Part shown: positions 36,441-44,734 of the stretch, piece by piece
Layout: every line of letters begins with the position of its first letter
How positions within the stretch are numbered: the first letter of the stretch is position 1
Source of the DNA: Herbiconiux sp.
GTDB lineage: Bacteria; Actinomycetota; Actinomycetes; Actinomycetales; Microbacteriaceae
NCBI RefSeq assembly: GCF_004297105.1
Contig: NZ_SCVE01000012.1
Coordinates: 186,001 to 250,000, forward strand
Direction of reading: 5' to 3'
DNA length: 64,000 bases
The notes under the pieces: model-generated
Seen by the model: only the letters and a program-made list of their open reading frames with translations
The model's database searches: none
Told to the model about the DNA's origin: nothing
Position numbers and translations under genes: made by a program

Positions 36441-37928
36441 ATGACCAGTCGCAGCACCGCGATCAGCCGCAATCCGCTGAATCGCAGCCGCTCCGTGGCC
36501 GGCCGGGTGCGCAACGGCTTCCGCGAGTTCTCGGAGAACTCGCCCTCGCGTTTCGCGATCCTCATCTTCGCCAGCCTCATCGTCATCTTCACCGTGCTGT
36601 TCTCGCTCCCCATCGCGAGCGCCGACGGCACGGTCACCGGCCTCGCCGACTCCCTCTTCACCGCCGTCTCGGTGATCTGCGTCACCGGCCTCGCGACCGT
36701 CGACATGGCCACCCACTGGTCGGCGTTCGGCCACGTCATCATCTTCATCGGGGTGCAGATCGGGGCGCTCGGCGTGCTGACCCTGGCGAGCATCCTGGGT
36801 CTGGCCGTGTCCCGCCGACTCGGTCTGCGCGCCCGGCTCATCGCCGCCAGCGACACCAACCCCCTCCGGATGCACCACGGGCCGGTCGCCGAGGGCCAAG
36901 CCGTGCGCCTCGGCGAGATCGGCAGTCTGCTGGCCACCGTCGCCATCAGCGCCGCCGTGATCGAGGTGGTGCTCGCGGGTCTGCTGTTCCCCCGGATGCT
37001 GCTCGACGGCATCCCCGTCGGCGAGGCCGTGTGGCACAGCTTCTACTACTCGGCCATGGCCTTCACGAACACCGGATTCTCGCCGAACGCCGAGGGGCTC
37101 ACGCCGTTCGCGAACGACTACTTCTTCTTGACCATCCTCATGGTGGGGGTCTTCCTCGGCAGCATCGGCTTCCCGGTGATCTACACGCTCTCGCGCAGCC
37201 TCAAGGCCTGGCACGTGCGCCGCAAGACCAAGAAGCGGCCCGAGACCCGGGTGCGCTGGTCGGTGCACGTGAAGCTCACCCTCGTCACGAGCGCCCTGCT
37301 CATCGTGGCGGGCGCGGTGCTCTACATCGTGCTGGAGTTCGACAACCCCGACACCTTCGGCGGGCTGAACGCCGGAGACACGGTCTTTCAGAGCTTCTTC
37401 CTCTCGGTGATGACGCGCTCGGGCGGCTTCTCCACCATCTCGATTCCCGACCTGAACGGGTCGAGCCTGCTGGTCACCGACATGCTCATGTTCATCGGCG
37501 GCGGCTCGGCGTCGACGGCCGGTGGCATCAAGGTCACCACGCTCGCCGTCCTCTTCCTCGCCGCGTTCGCCGAGGCGCGCGGCGTGCAGGACATGGAGTC
37601 GTTCGGCCGGCGCATCCCCGGCGACGTGCTGCGCCTCGGCGTCTCGGTGGTGCTGTGGGGGGCGACCACGGTGGCGGTGTCGAGCATCCTCATCCTGCAG
37701 ATCTCGAAGGCGCCGCTCGATTTCGTGCTGTTCGACGTGATCTCGGCGTTCGCGACCTCCGGCCTCACCACCGGTCTCACCGCTTCTCTCCCGGATGCGG
37801 GCGTGTACATCATGGCGGCCACGATGTTCATGGGGCGCGTTGGTACTGTGACACTTGCCGCCGCCCTCGCCGCGAGCCAGCGGCAGCAGCTCTACAAACG
37901 CCCGGAAGAGAGGCCCATCGTTGGTTGA
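36441..37928 (+). CDS. ktrB: Potassium uptake protein, TrkH/KtrB family
   Basis: A 495-residue K+ channel-like translocating subunit with four membrane-pore-membrane repeats; filter-like glycines are seen in VSVICVTGLATVD, AMAFTNTGFSPN, VMTRSGGFSTIS and FATSGLTTGLT. It works with the cytoplasmic KtrA ring and drives K+ uptake, perhaps with Na+. ATG 36441 follows GAGGATGAGAG. The 3' end overlaps ktrA by 8 bp. No c-di-AMP riboswitch is recognisable in the 120 bp upstream. Confidence 0.93.
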   Translation: MTSRSTAISRNPLNRSRSVAGRVRNGFREFSENSPSRFAILIFASLIVIFTVLFSLPIASADGTVTGLADSLFTAVSVICVTGLATVDMATHWSAFGHVIIFIGVQIGALGVLTLASILGLAVSRRLGLRARLIAASDTNPLRMHHGPVAEGQAVRLGEIGSLLATVAISAAVIEVVLAGLLFPRMLLDGIPVGEAVWHSFYYSAMAFTNTGFSPNAEGLTPFANDYFFLTILMVGVFLGSIGFPVIYTLSRSLKAWHVRRKTKKRPETRVRWSVHVKLTLVTSALLIVAGAVLYIVLEFDNPDTFGGLNAGDTVFQSFFLSVMTRSGGFSTISIPDLNGSSLLVTDMLMFIGGGSASTAGGIKVTTLAVLFLAAFAEARGVQDMESFGRRIPGDVLRLGVSVVLWGATTVAVSSILILQISKAPLDFVLFDVISAFATSGLTTGLTASLPDAGVYIMAATMFMGRVGTVTLAAALAASQRQQLYKRPEERPIVG

Positions 37929-38592
37929 CCGGATCAAGCACGACGCACCCGTGCTCGTCATCGGGCTCGGCCGCTTCGGCGCCGCCACCGCCGGCGAGCT
38001 CGACCGCCTGGGCCGCGAGGTGCTCGCGATCGACGAAGACGAGCGGCTCGTGCAGAAGTGGTCGGAGCGCGTCACGCACACGGTGCAGGCGGATGCCAAG
38101 AACGTCGAAGCTCTGCGGCAGATCGGGGCGCAGGAGTTCCAGGTCGCCGTGGTGGCCGTCGGCTCGTCGATCGAGGCCTCCGTGCTGATCACCGCGAACC
38201 TCGTCGACCTGAAGGTGCCGCAGATCTGGGCGAAGGCCATCTCGCGCTCGCACGGCAAGATCCTGGAGCGCATCGGGGCGAACCACGTGATCTATCCCGA
38301 GGCCGAGGCCGGCGAGCGCGTCGCCCACCTGGTGTCGGGCCGGATGCTCGACTTCATCGAGTTCGACGACGACTTCGCGCTCGTGAAGATGTACCCGCCG
38401 AAGCCGATCCGGGGTCTCAACCTCACCGAGTCGGGCGTGCGGTCGAAGTACCACGTGACGGTCGTGGGCGTGAAGAGCCCGGGCAAGCCGTTCACCTATG
38501 CCACGGAGTCGACCGTGGTCTCGAACCATGACCTCATCATCGTCTCGGGCAAGAGCTCGGACATCGAGACGTTCGCCGCGCTCGGCAACTGA
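37921..38592 (+). CDS. ktrA: Potassium uptake regulatory subunit, TrkA/KtrA family
   Basis: A 223-residue cytoplasmic gating protein. RCK_N Rossmann domain with VLVIGLGRFGAATAGEL (nucleotide loop) and the acidic end of beta2 (AIDEDERL), then an RCK_C domain (about 140-215). The TTG start at 37921 lies inside the end of ktrB with AGAGG upstream, so the two are coupled. It is followed by palindromic repeats and convergent proC. Confidence 0.93.
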   Translation: MVDRIKHDAPVLVIGLGRFGAATAGELDRLGREVLAIDEDERLVQKWSERVTHTVQADAKNVEALRQIGAQEFQVAVVAVGSSIEASVLITANLVDLKVPQIWAKAISRSHGKILERIGANHVIYPEAEAGERVAHLVSGRMLDFIEFDDDFALVKMYPPKPIRGLNLTESGVRSKYHVTVVGVKSPGKPFTYATESTVVSNHDLIIVSGKSSDIETFAALGN

Positions 38593-38671
38593 CCGTCGCT
38601 GGTTGGCGGGGCTCGCCGCCGGGCGACCCGGCGGGCGGGTTGCCCGGCTGCCGGAACGGCCGGCTGCCGGC

Positions 38672-38798
38672 TTGCCACAAGGTGTGGCAACCGGATGCGA
38701 CTTGCCACAACTTGTGGCAAGTCGCGAGCGTGGTTCGCAGCCGAGTTGACAGTAGTTGTCGCCTGGAGGGGCGACTTGCCACAAGTTGTGGCAAGTCG
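38672..38798. repeat. Three palindromes of the 0.4-kb family between ktrA and proC
   Basis: TTGCCACA/TGTGGCAA around AGG at 38672-38690; 14-bp arms GCGACTTGCCACAA/TTGTGGCAAGTCGC around C at 38697-38725; 13-bp arms around G at 38772-38798. The core is the same as in the 443-959 array, and again the genes on both sides converge. Confidence 0.9.
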
Positions 38799-38805
38799 AG
38801 AGTGC

Positions 38806-39669
38806 CTAGCCCGCGGCGAGTTCCTTGGCGCGGGCCAGCGCCGCGTCGGTGGCCTTCGTGAAGAGGGCCGGGAGGTCGGCATCCTGCAGCACGGCGATCG
38901 CGCGCTCGGTGGTGCCCTTGGGGCTGGTCACCTGGATGCGTAGGTCGGTGGGCGTCTTGCCCGAGGCCACCAGGAGCTCCGCCGCGCCGGCGAAGGTGCC
39001 GTTCACGAGGATCGCCGCCTGCTCGTCGGTGAACCCCTTCTCCACAGCGGCAGCGGTCATCGCTTCTATCAACAGAAACACGTACGCGGGGCCCGACCCG
39101 GAGATCGTGCTGAGAGCATCGAGCTGTGATTCCGGAACCTCGACCACCGTCCCCACCGTCTCGAACAGCGCACGCACGAGCGCCAGCTCGGGGTCGGTCG
39201 AGCGCGTTCCGGGCGAGATCCCCGTCACGGCCTTGCCCACCACCGCAGGGGTGTTCGGCATCGAGCGGATGACGGCGATGCCCTCCGGCAGGTGCTCCTC
39301 GAAGGTGGCCACGGTCACGCCGGCGGCGACGCTCACCACCACGGTCCCGGGCTCGAGCGCGTCGGCGACCTCGTCGAGCAGATCGGGCACCATCGCCGGC
39401 TTCACCGCCACGAGAACCACGGATGCCCCGGCCACCGCGCGACGGTTCGCATCGGGGTCGTCGTCGGTGGCGAAGGCGGTGACGGCGGGCTCATCGTCGA
39501 ACTCCGCAGCCTTCGCGGCCGAGCGGTTCGTCACCCGGATGCCGCCGGTCACGTGCACGTGCGGGGCCAGCAGCCCGGAGAGGATGGCGCGGCCCATCGA
39601 ACCGGCGCCGAGAACGGCGATCGAGGGGAGTTCAGTGGTCTGTGATTCGTCGGACTCAGCGCTGCTCAT
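38806..39669 (-). CDS. proC: Pyrroline-5-carboxylate reductase
   Basis: A 287-residue NAD(P)H enzyme, last step of proline synthesis. Dinucleotide loop IAVLGAGSMGRAILSGLL (17-34), AVKPAMVPDLLDEV, and the conserved C-terminal DALSTISGSGPAYVFLLIEAM with the substrate loop. Length fits. ATG 39669 has TAGGAT at -12 to -7 (leaderless); that box is half of a palindrome shared with the divergent efflux gene. Confidence 0.94.
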   Translation of the reverse strand: MSSAESDESQTTELPSIAVLGAGSMGRAILSGLLAPHVHVTGGIRVTNRSAAKAAEFDDEPAVTAFATDDDPDANRRAVAGASVVLVAVKPAMVPDLLDEVADALEPGTVVVSVAAGVTVATFEEHLPEGIAVIRSMPNTPAVVGKAVTGISPGTRSTDPELALVRALFETVGTVVEVPESQLDALSTISGSGPAYVFLLIEAMTAAAVEKGFTDEQAAILVNGTFAGAAELLVASGKTPTDLRIQVTSPKGTTERAIAVLQDADLPALFTKATDAALARAKELAAG

Positions 39670-39675
39670 CCGACC

Positions 39676-39685
39676 ATCCTAGGAT
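39676..39685. promoter_or_regulatory. Palindromic -10 box shared by proC and the CDF gene
   Basis: ATCCTAGGAT is a perfect 10-bp palindrome giving TAGGAT on both strands: minus 39676-39681 (proC, leaderless) and plus 39680-39685 (efflux gene, start near 39692). The two -10 boxes overlap by two bases. Confidence 0.6.
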
Positions 39686-39752
39686 TGGCGGCAGCGGAGT
39701 CGATGGGCCGAAGAACGACGCCGATCGCCGCGGAACGAGAAGAGGACGAGAC

Positions 39753-40715
39753 GTGAGCACTTCTGGTGGCACCCGGGCGATCATCGCGGCCCTGCTGGCG
39801 AACGTCGGGATCGCGATCGCGAAGTTCGTGGCGTTCTTCCTCTCCGGCTCGTCTTCGATGCTCGCAGAAGGTGTGCACTCGCTCGCCGACTCCGGCAACC
39901 AGCTCCTCCTGCTCCTCGGCGGCCGCCAGGCGAAGAAGAAGGCCGACAAGGAACATCCGTTCGGCTACGGCCGCGAGCGTTACGTGTACGCCTTCGTGGT
40001 GTCGATCATCCTGTTCTCGGTGGGTGGCGTCTTCGCCATCTACGAGGGCATCGAGAAGATCACCCACCCGCACGCGATCGAGCTGCCGTGGATCCCGATC
40101 GCCGTGCTCGTGATTGCCATCGGGCTCGAGAGCTTCTCGCTTCGCACCGCCATCAAGGAGTCGAACCACACCCGCGGAAAGCAGAGCTGGGTGCAGTTCG
40201 TGCGCCGCGCCAAGGCCCCCGAGCTGCCCGTGGTGCTGCTCGAAGACACGGCGGCGCTCACCGGTCTGGCGTTCGCCTTCCTCGGCGTGGGGCTCTCGGT
40301 CATCACGGGCAATGGCATCTGGGACGGCATCGGAACCCTCTTCATCGGCGCCCTGCTCGTGGTCGTGGCGATCATCCTGGGCATCGAGACCAAGAGCCTG
40401 CTCGTGGGCGAGGGCGCGACGGATGCCGACCACGATGCCATCGTGGCGGCCATCGAGTCGACCCCCAAGGTCGACCGCCTCATCCACATCAAGACCCTCT
40501 ACCTCGGGCCCGACGAACTGCTCGTCGGTGCGAAGATCGCGCTCGACCCCGAATCGGAGCTGCGCGACGTGGCCGAGACCATCAATGAGGTCGAAGGCAA
40601 CATCCGGGAGGCGGTCCCCCTGGCACGGGTGATCTACATCGAGCCCGACGTGTTCGTGGCACCGGTCGAGACCGAGTTGAACACCTCGGCCATCATCATC
40701 AAGAGCGCCGATTGA
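39753..40715 (+). CDS. Cation diffusion facilitator family transporter
   Basis: A 320-residue, six-TM metal/proton antiporter, likely exporting Zn, Mn or Fe. Metal-site motifs: MLAEGVHSLADSGNQ in TM2 (HxxxD) and LLEDTAALTGLAFAFLG in TM5, plus a C-terminal ferredoxin-like cytoplasmic domain (about 225-310). GTG 39753 has GAGGAC upstream; the longer open frame starts before the promoter. It overlaps the next gene as TTGA. Confidence 0.88.
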   Translation: MSTSGGTRAIIAALLANVGIAIAKFVAFFLSGSSSMLAEGVHSLADSGNQLLLLLGGRQAKKKADKEHPFGYGRERYVYAFVVSIILFSVGGVFAIYEGIEKITHPHAIELPWIPIAVLVIAIGLESFSLRTAIKESNHTRGKQSWVQFVRRAKAPELPVVLLEDTAALTGLAFAFLGVGLSVITGNGIWDGIGTLFIGALLVVVAIILGIETKSLLVGEGATDADHDAIVAAIESTPKVDRLIHIKTLYLGPDELLVGAKIALDPESELRDVAETINEVEGNIREAVPLARVIYIEPDVFVAPVETELNTSAIIIKSAD

Positions 40716-41431
40716 GCAGGCAGCGGCGGCGGGCGGCGGTCATCCGCCACGAAGCCCACGTGCATCTCGGCAACTTCGAGACGGTGCTCGACGAGCACGG
40801 GTACGACATCGAGATCGTCGACGCGAGTGCACCGGGGTTCGAGCAGGCGCTGACGGGGGCGGCCGACGCCGACCTGCTCATCGTGCTCGGCTCCACGGCC
40901 GGCGTCTACGAGAGCGATCGCCACACCTTCATCGCCACCGAGCTCGCCGCCGTGCGCGAACGCCTGGCGTCGGAGCGGCCCACACTCGGCGTCTGCTTCG
41001 GTGCCCAGCTGATCGCGGCGGCGCTCGGCAGCGAGGTGCGCAGAGGCGGCCGGGTCGATGTGGGCTACCGCCCTCTCGCGCTGACGGATGCGGGGCTCAC
41101 GTCGCCCGTGCGCCACACCGTCGGCGTCGCGATGGCCGAGTGGCACGGCGACACCTTCGACCTCCCCGAGGGCACCACGCTGCTCGCCTCGTCGGCCGCG
41201 TACGAGAACGAGGCCTACGGCATCGGCGAGTGGATGCTCGCGGTGCAGTTCCACCCCGAGCTCACCGACGAGATGCACGAGCAGTGGCTCACGGGCGACC
41301 TGCGCTACGTCACCGAGGCCGGCTACACGCCCGAGGCGCTGCGCGCCGACCGCGAGCGGCACGGCGCCGCCATGCAGGAGGCCTCGGCCCGCATGCTCGC
41401 CGACTACCTCGGGCGCCTCGATGCGCCCTAG
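40712..41431 (+). CDS. Type 1 glutamine amidotransferase-like protein
   Basis: A 239-residue class I GATase: nucleophile Cys in LGVCFGAQLIAAALG (elbow) and catalytic His-x-Glu in AVQFHPELTDEM. It resembles the stand-alone GMP-synthase-like amidotransferases, with no synthetase partner nearby, so the acceptor is unknown. The TTG start overlaps the stop of the CDF gene. Confidence 0.85.
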   Translation: MSRQRRRAAVIRHEAHVHLGNFETVLDEHGYDIEIVDASAPGFEQALTGAADADLLIVLGSTAGVYESDRHTFIATELAAVRERLASERPTLGVCFGAQLIAAALGSEVRRGGRVDVGYRPLALTDAGLTSPVRHTVGVAMAEWHGDTFDLPEGTTLLASSAAYENEAYGIGEWMLAVQFHPELTDEMHEQWLTGDLRYVTEAGYTPEALRADRERHGAAMQEASARMLADYLGRLDAP

Positions 41432-41606
41432 AAACGTCGAGCACCAAACATCCGCTCTCCCCTCGCGGTCGTAGCGGGGTGCGCACTCCGACCGTCCGCG
41501 AGCGCTCCGCCTGCCCGCCCGCCGGCGGACAACTCCACACCTAGACGCAAGCGACGGCTCTACGGGGCCGGTTTCGCGGAGGATTGTGGATGTCCGCGGC
41601 GGCAGA

Positions 41607-42092
41607 TCACTCCGACGGGCGGGATCGGAAGAACGTCGTGAGCAGCTCGGCCCCGGCCTCCGCCGACACCCCGCCCACCACCTCGACCCGGTGGTTGAGC
41701 CGCCGGTCGCGCAGCAGGTCGTAGACGGAGCCCGCGGCCCCGGCCTTCTCGTCCCACGCGCCGAACACCACCCGCGGGATACGGGCTGCCAGGATGGCGC
41801 CGGCACACATCACACAGGGTTCGAGGGTCACCACGAGCGTCGCATCCGCGAGCTGCCACGCCCCTCGCGCCGACGTGGCCTGGCGGATGGCCTCGACCTC
41901 GGCGTGCGCCGTCGGGTCGTGGCGATGCTCCTTCTCGTTGCGGCCCACGCCGATCACCGCACCGGATGCATCGAACACGATCGCGCCCACGGGCACATCA
42001 TCCGTGGCCAGTGCGGCCCGCGCCTCGGCGATCGCTAGATCCATCCACTCACCGAGGGTCTCGACGGACGGGAGGACACCGGGATCGGTCAC
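41607..42092 (-). CDS. tadA: tRNA adenosine(34) deaminase / nucleoside deaminase
   Basis: A 161-residue zinc deaminase: HAEVEAIR (catalytic His, Glu) and LEPCVMCAGAIL (two zinc Cys). It forms inosine at the tRNA-Arg wobble position. GTG 42092 is chosen because AAGGA lies upstream of it. An ATG at 42122 is open but overlaps the upp start and promoter. Divergent from upp with 28 bp between starts. Confidence 0.9.
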   Translation of the reverse strand: MTDPGVLPSVETLGEWMDLAIAEARAALATDDVPVGAIVFDASGAVIGVGRNEKEHRHDPTAHAEVEAIRQATSARGAWQLADATLVVTLEPCVMCAGAILAARIPRVVFGAWDEKAGAAGSVYDLLRDRRLNHRVEVVGGVSAEAGAELLTTFFRSRPSE

Positions 42093-42108
42093 CGCGCATC
42101 CTTTCCAG

Positions 42109-42114
42109 TAGATT
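42109..42114 (+). promoter_or_regulatory. -10 box of upp (leaderless)
   Basis: TAGATT stands at -12 to -7 from the upp ATG, and no Shine-Dalgarno is present. Confidence 0.6.
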
Positions 42115-42120
42115 GACCTC

Positions 42121-42753
42121 ATGCGAGTTCACGTTGCCGACCACCCGCTCATCACCCACAAACTCACGGTGCTGCGCGACGTGACGACGCCCTCCCCCAC
42201 CTTCCGTTCGCTGGCCGAAGAGCTCGTGACGCTTCTCGCCTATGAGGCTACCCGCAACGTGCGCGTGCATCCGGTGACGATCCAGACCCCGGTGGCCGAG
42301 ACCACCGGCGTGGCCATCAGCGACCCGCGGCCGCTCGTGGTGCCGATCCTGCGCGCCGGGCTGGGCATGCTCGAGGGCATGGTGAAGCTCGTACCGAGCG
42401 CCGAGGTCGGCTTTCTCGGCATGGTGCGCAACGAGGAGACCCTCGAGCCCACCACCTACGCCGAGCGCCTGCCCGACGACCTCTCCGACCGACAGTGCTT
42501 CGTGCTCGACCCGATGCTGGCCACCGGTGGCTCACTCGGCGCGGCCATCGAGTTCCTCTTCGCCCGCGGGGCGCAGGATGTCACGGCCATCTGCCTCCTC
42601 GCCGCACCCGAGGGTGTGGCGGCCCTCGAGAAGGCCACCGAGGGCCGCGACGTCACTCTCGTGCTCGGCGCCCTCGACGAGCGCCTGAACGAGAAGGGCT
42701 ACATCGTCCCGGGCCTCGGCGACGCCGGCGACCGCCTCTACGGTACGGTCTGA
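42121..42753 (+). CDS. upp: Uracil phosphoribosyltransferase
   Basis: A 210-residue pyrimidine salvage enzyme making UMP from uracil and PRPP. Seen: [22 protein letters not shown] at the start, [13 protein letters not shown], the PRPP loop [17 protein letters not shown], and the uracil-binding C-terminal [15 protein letters not shown]. Length is typical. Likely leaderless. Terminator hairpin follows directly. Confidence 0.97.
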   Translation: MRVHVADHPLITHKLTVLRDVTTPSPTFRSLAEELVTLLAYEATRNVRVHPVTIQTPVAETTGVAISDPRPLVVPILRAGLGMLEGMVKLVPSAEVGFLGMVRNEETLEPTTYAERLPDDLSDRQCFVLDPMLATGGSLGAAIEFLFARGAQDVTAICLLAAPEGVAALEKATEGRDVTLVLGALDERLNEKGYIVPGLGDAGDRLYGTV

Positions 42754-42761
42754 ATTTTCTG

Positions 42762-42788
42762 CTCGCGCCGCCGCCTCTGCGGCGCGAG
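42762..42788. terminator. GC-rich terminator hairpin after upp
   Basis: Arms CTCGCGCCGC and GCGGCGCGAG (10 bp) around CGCCTCT, between convergent upp and an MFS gene. The inner 21 nt recur exactly at 45.46 kb. Confidence 0.8.
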
Positions 42789-42890
42789 GCGACATGTTCG
42801 CGTGCCGTCACTGCCGACCGCACACCACGCGACTGAAAGCTGCTGGGCCTTATCGACGGCCCAAGGCGGGACAGTCGCCGGGTCGTGACT

Positions 42891-44357
42891 CTAGTTCGCG
42901 GCTTTGGCTCTGCGCCGGAGGTCGACCAGGCCTATGAGCAGGGCGACCAGCACCAGCGCCAGCGTCACCAGGAAGCCGTTGCGGTAGCCCTCGTGGTAGG
43001 TGTCGACCATGTCGGCGCCCGGGGCCTCGCGGTAGAGCGTCGCGAAGAAGAGCGACGAGGCCGCTGCAACCCCCACCGCGGTGCCGACCCGCTGCCCCAC
43101 CTGGGCCATCGACCCCGCCACACCGCCCTCGGTCACCGGGATCTCGGCGAGCGTCAGCGTCTGGTTCGGTGAGATCACGAGACCGCCCCCGATGCCGGCC
43201 ACGGCCATCGCACCGCCCATCCACCAGATCGAGTACTCGGCCGGCGGCACCTCCGCCGCCACGAGCAGCAGTACGAACCCCACGAATGCGATGCCGAGCC
43301 CGAGCACCACGAGGGAGCGCCCGTAGCGGTTCACCAACCGGCCGCCGATGAGCGAACTGACCGCCGAGGTCAGCGCGAACGGGATGCTCACCATGCCCGC
43401 GAACACCGGCGGATACCCGAGCCCCTGCTGCAGGAACAGCGTCGTCAGGAGAAACACCGCCGGGATGGCGGCGAAGTAGGCCGTGGCCAGCAGCAGCCCG
43501 TTGCGGTAGGAGCCGAGCCGGAACAGCGCGAACTGGATGGCGGGCGACTTGCCCGCCGCTTCGTAGCGCCGCTCCCAGAGCACGAACAGAGCGATCGCGG
43601 CCGCGCTCGCGGCGAGCCACAGCCAGCGCAGGGGAGCGTCGTCAGGCCCTCCCGTCGTCAGCACGAACGGCAGCATGAAGGCGAACACACCGATGCCGAG
43701 CAGCACGATGCCGACGAGGTCGAGGTTGCGCGCCCCCGGCTGGTGCGGCTGGGTGCGGGGGAGCAGCCGAAGGGCGAAGGCGAGCGCGATGATGCCGAGG
43801 GGCACGTTCATCCAGAACAGCAGCCGCCAGCCATCCGTTGCTCCGCCCACCGCGATGAGAAGACCCCCGAGCGTCGGCCCGAATGCCGTCGCGACGCCGA
43901 TCGTGGCACCGAAGAGCCCGAACGCCCGGCCGCGTGCCTCACCCTGGAACAGCTGCTGCACCAGACCGAGCACCTGCGGCATCTGAACACCCGCCGCCAC
44001 ACCCTGCAGGATGCGCGCCACCAGCAGGGTCTCGATGTTCGGCGCCAGCGCGCACAATGCACTCGCCACGGTGAATCCGCTCAGGCCGATGACGAACATC
44101 ACTTTGCGCGAGTAGAGATCACCCAGCCGGCCGGCCGGCACCAGCGCGAGCCCGAAGGCGAGCGCATAGCCCGCCACGATCACCTGCAGTGCCGACGAAT
44201 CGGCACCGAGTGATTTCTCGATCGACGGCAGACCGACATTCACCTTCGACAGATCGAGGATCGTGAGGGCCGCCACGGCGATGCACACCGCGAAGGCCTG
44301 CCATTGGGATCGACTCGAGAGATTCGCAAGGGACGAAGACGAGCCGGGTGCAGTCAC
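42891..44357 (-). CDS. MFS transporter, DHA2 (14-TM) family
   Basis: A 488-residue drug/proton antiporter-like protein. Motif A-like GRLGDLYSRKVMFVIGLSGF, motif C-like GPTLGGLL in TM5, and 14 predicted TM segments, as in the EmrB/QacA group. GTG 44357 has TAGATT at -12 to -7 (leaderless). The substrate is unknown, and there is no TetR or MarR gene next to it. Confidence 0.87.
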   Translation of the reverse strand: MTAPGSSSSLANLSSRSQWQAFAVCIAVAALTILDLSKVNVGLPSIEKSLGADSSALQVIVAGYALAFGLALVPAGRLGDLYSRKVMFVIGLSGFTVASALCALAPNIETLLVARILQGVAAGVQMPQVLGLVQQLFQGEARGRAFGLFGATIGVATAFGPTLGGLLIAVGGATDGWRLLFWMNVPLGIIALAFALRLLPRTQPHQPGARNLDLVGIVLLGIGVFAFMLPFVLTTGGPDDAPLRWLWLAASAAAIALFVLWERRYEAAGKSPAIQFALFRLGSYRNGLLLATAYFAAIPAVFLLTTLFLQQGLGYPPVFAGMVSIPFALTSAVSSLIGGRLVNRYGRSLVVLGLGIAFVGFVLLLVAAEVPPAEYSIWWMGGAMAVAGIGGGLVISPNQTLTLAEIPVTEGGVAGSMAQVGQRVGTAVGVAAASSLFFATLYREAPGADMVDTYHEGYRNGFLVTLALVLVALLIGLVDLRRRAKAAN

Positions 44358-44423
44358 CTTCCGAATCTATACCGGCAGCAACTATCTCCCCAGGACTGGG
44401 GGCAGAGAATGCGCCCGATCCGG

Positions 44424-44446
44424 TTGACAACGGATGCGCACATCCG
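44424..44446 (+). promoter_or_regulatory. Possible promoter and operator upstream of the leader ORF
   Basis: TTGACA at 44424-44429 is a consensus -35 box, unusual in this window. A palindrome with arms CGGATG/CATCCG follows at 44431-44446. No clear -10 box is seen at 17 bp. Confidence 0.35.
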
Positions 44447-44514
44447 CTTGACTACTGCACATGACTGACAACGCGCACGCCCTGACCTCCTTTGAGGCCC
44501 CTGGGAATGCCGGC

Positions 44515-44562
44515 ATGATGATGGCCGGCAGCGTCGTCATGTGTTGTCGAATGTGTCTCTGA
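44515..44562 (+). CDS. Cysteine-rich leader peptide (putative)
   Basis: A 15-residue ORF, MMMAGSVVMCCRMCL, ending 172 bp before the winged-helix regulator; ATG 44461 extends it in frame to 33 residues. All three Cys codons are TGT, rare in such a GC-rich genome, and two are adjacent. GGGAA lies upstream. A hairpin-forming stretch (GGCA, CCGG / CCGG, TGCC near 44627-44650) follows. This resembles actinobacterial Cys-responsive leader ORFs, but the downstream gene is not a sulfur gene. Confidence 0.45.
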   Translation: MMMAGSVVMCCRMCL

Positions 44563-44734
44563 CGAGAATCCTCCGTCCGAGTTCCGACCCCCGCCGCCGC
44601 TGAAGGCGCGGAGCGAGTCGAACTCCCGGCATCCGGAATCATCCGGTGCCCTCCCGTGGATCCGCATCCGGATCCCGAAAACACGACACATTTCCGGCCC
44701 GCCATCCCTGGGTCGCTGCCTGAAGGACATCCCC

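Noticed and set aside
36330..38273. Minus-strand ORF of 647 residues
   Set aside because: Antisense to ktrB and ktrA; low-complexity His/Glu/Arg composition.
44570..44700. tRNA gene
   Set aside because: A stretch resembling a T-arm (GAGTCGAACTC) is present, but no cloverleaf with acceptor and anticodon stems can be built.
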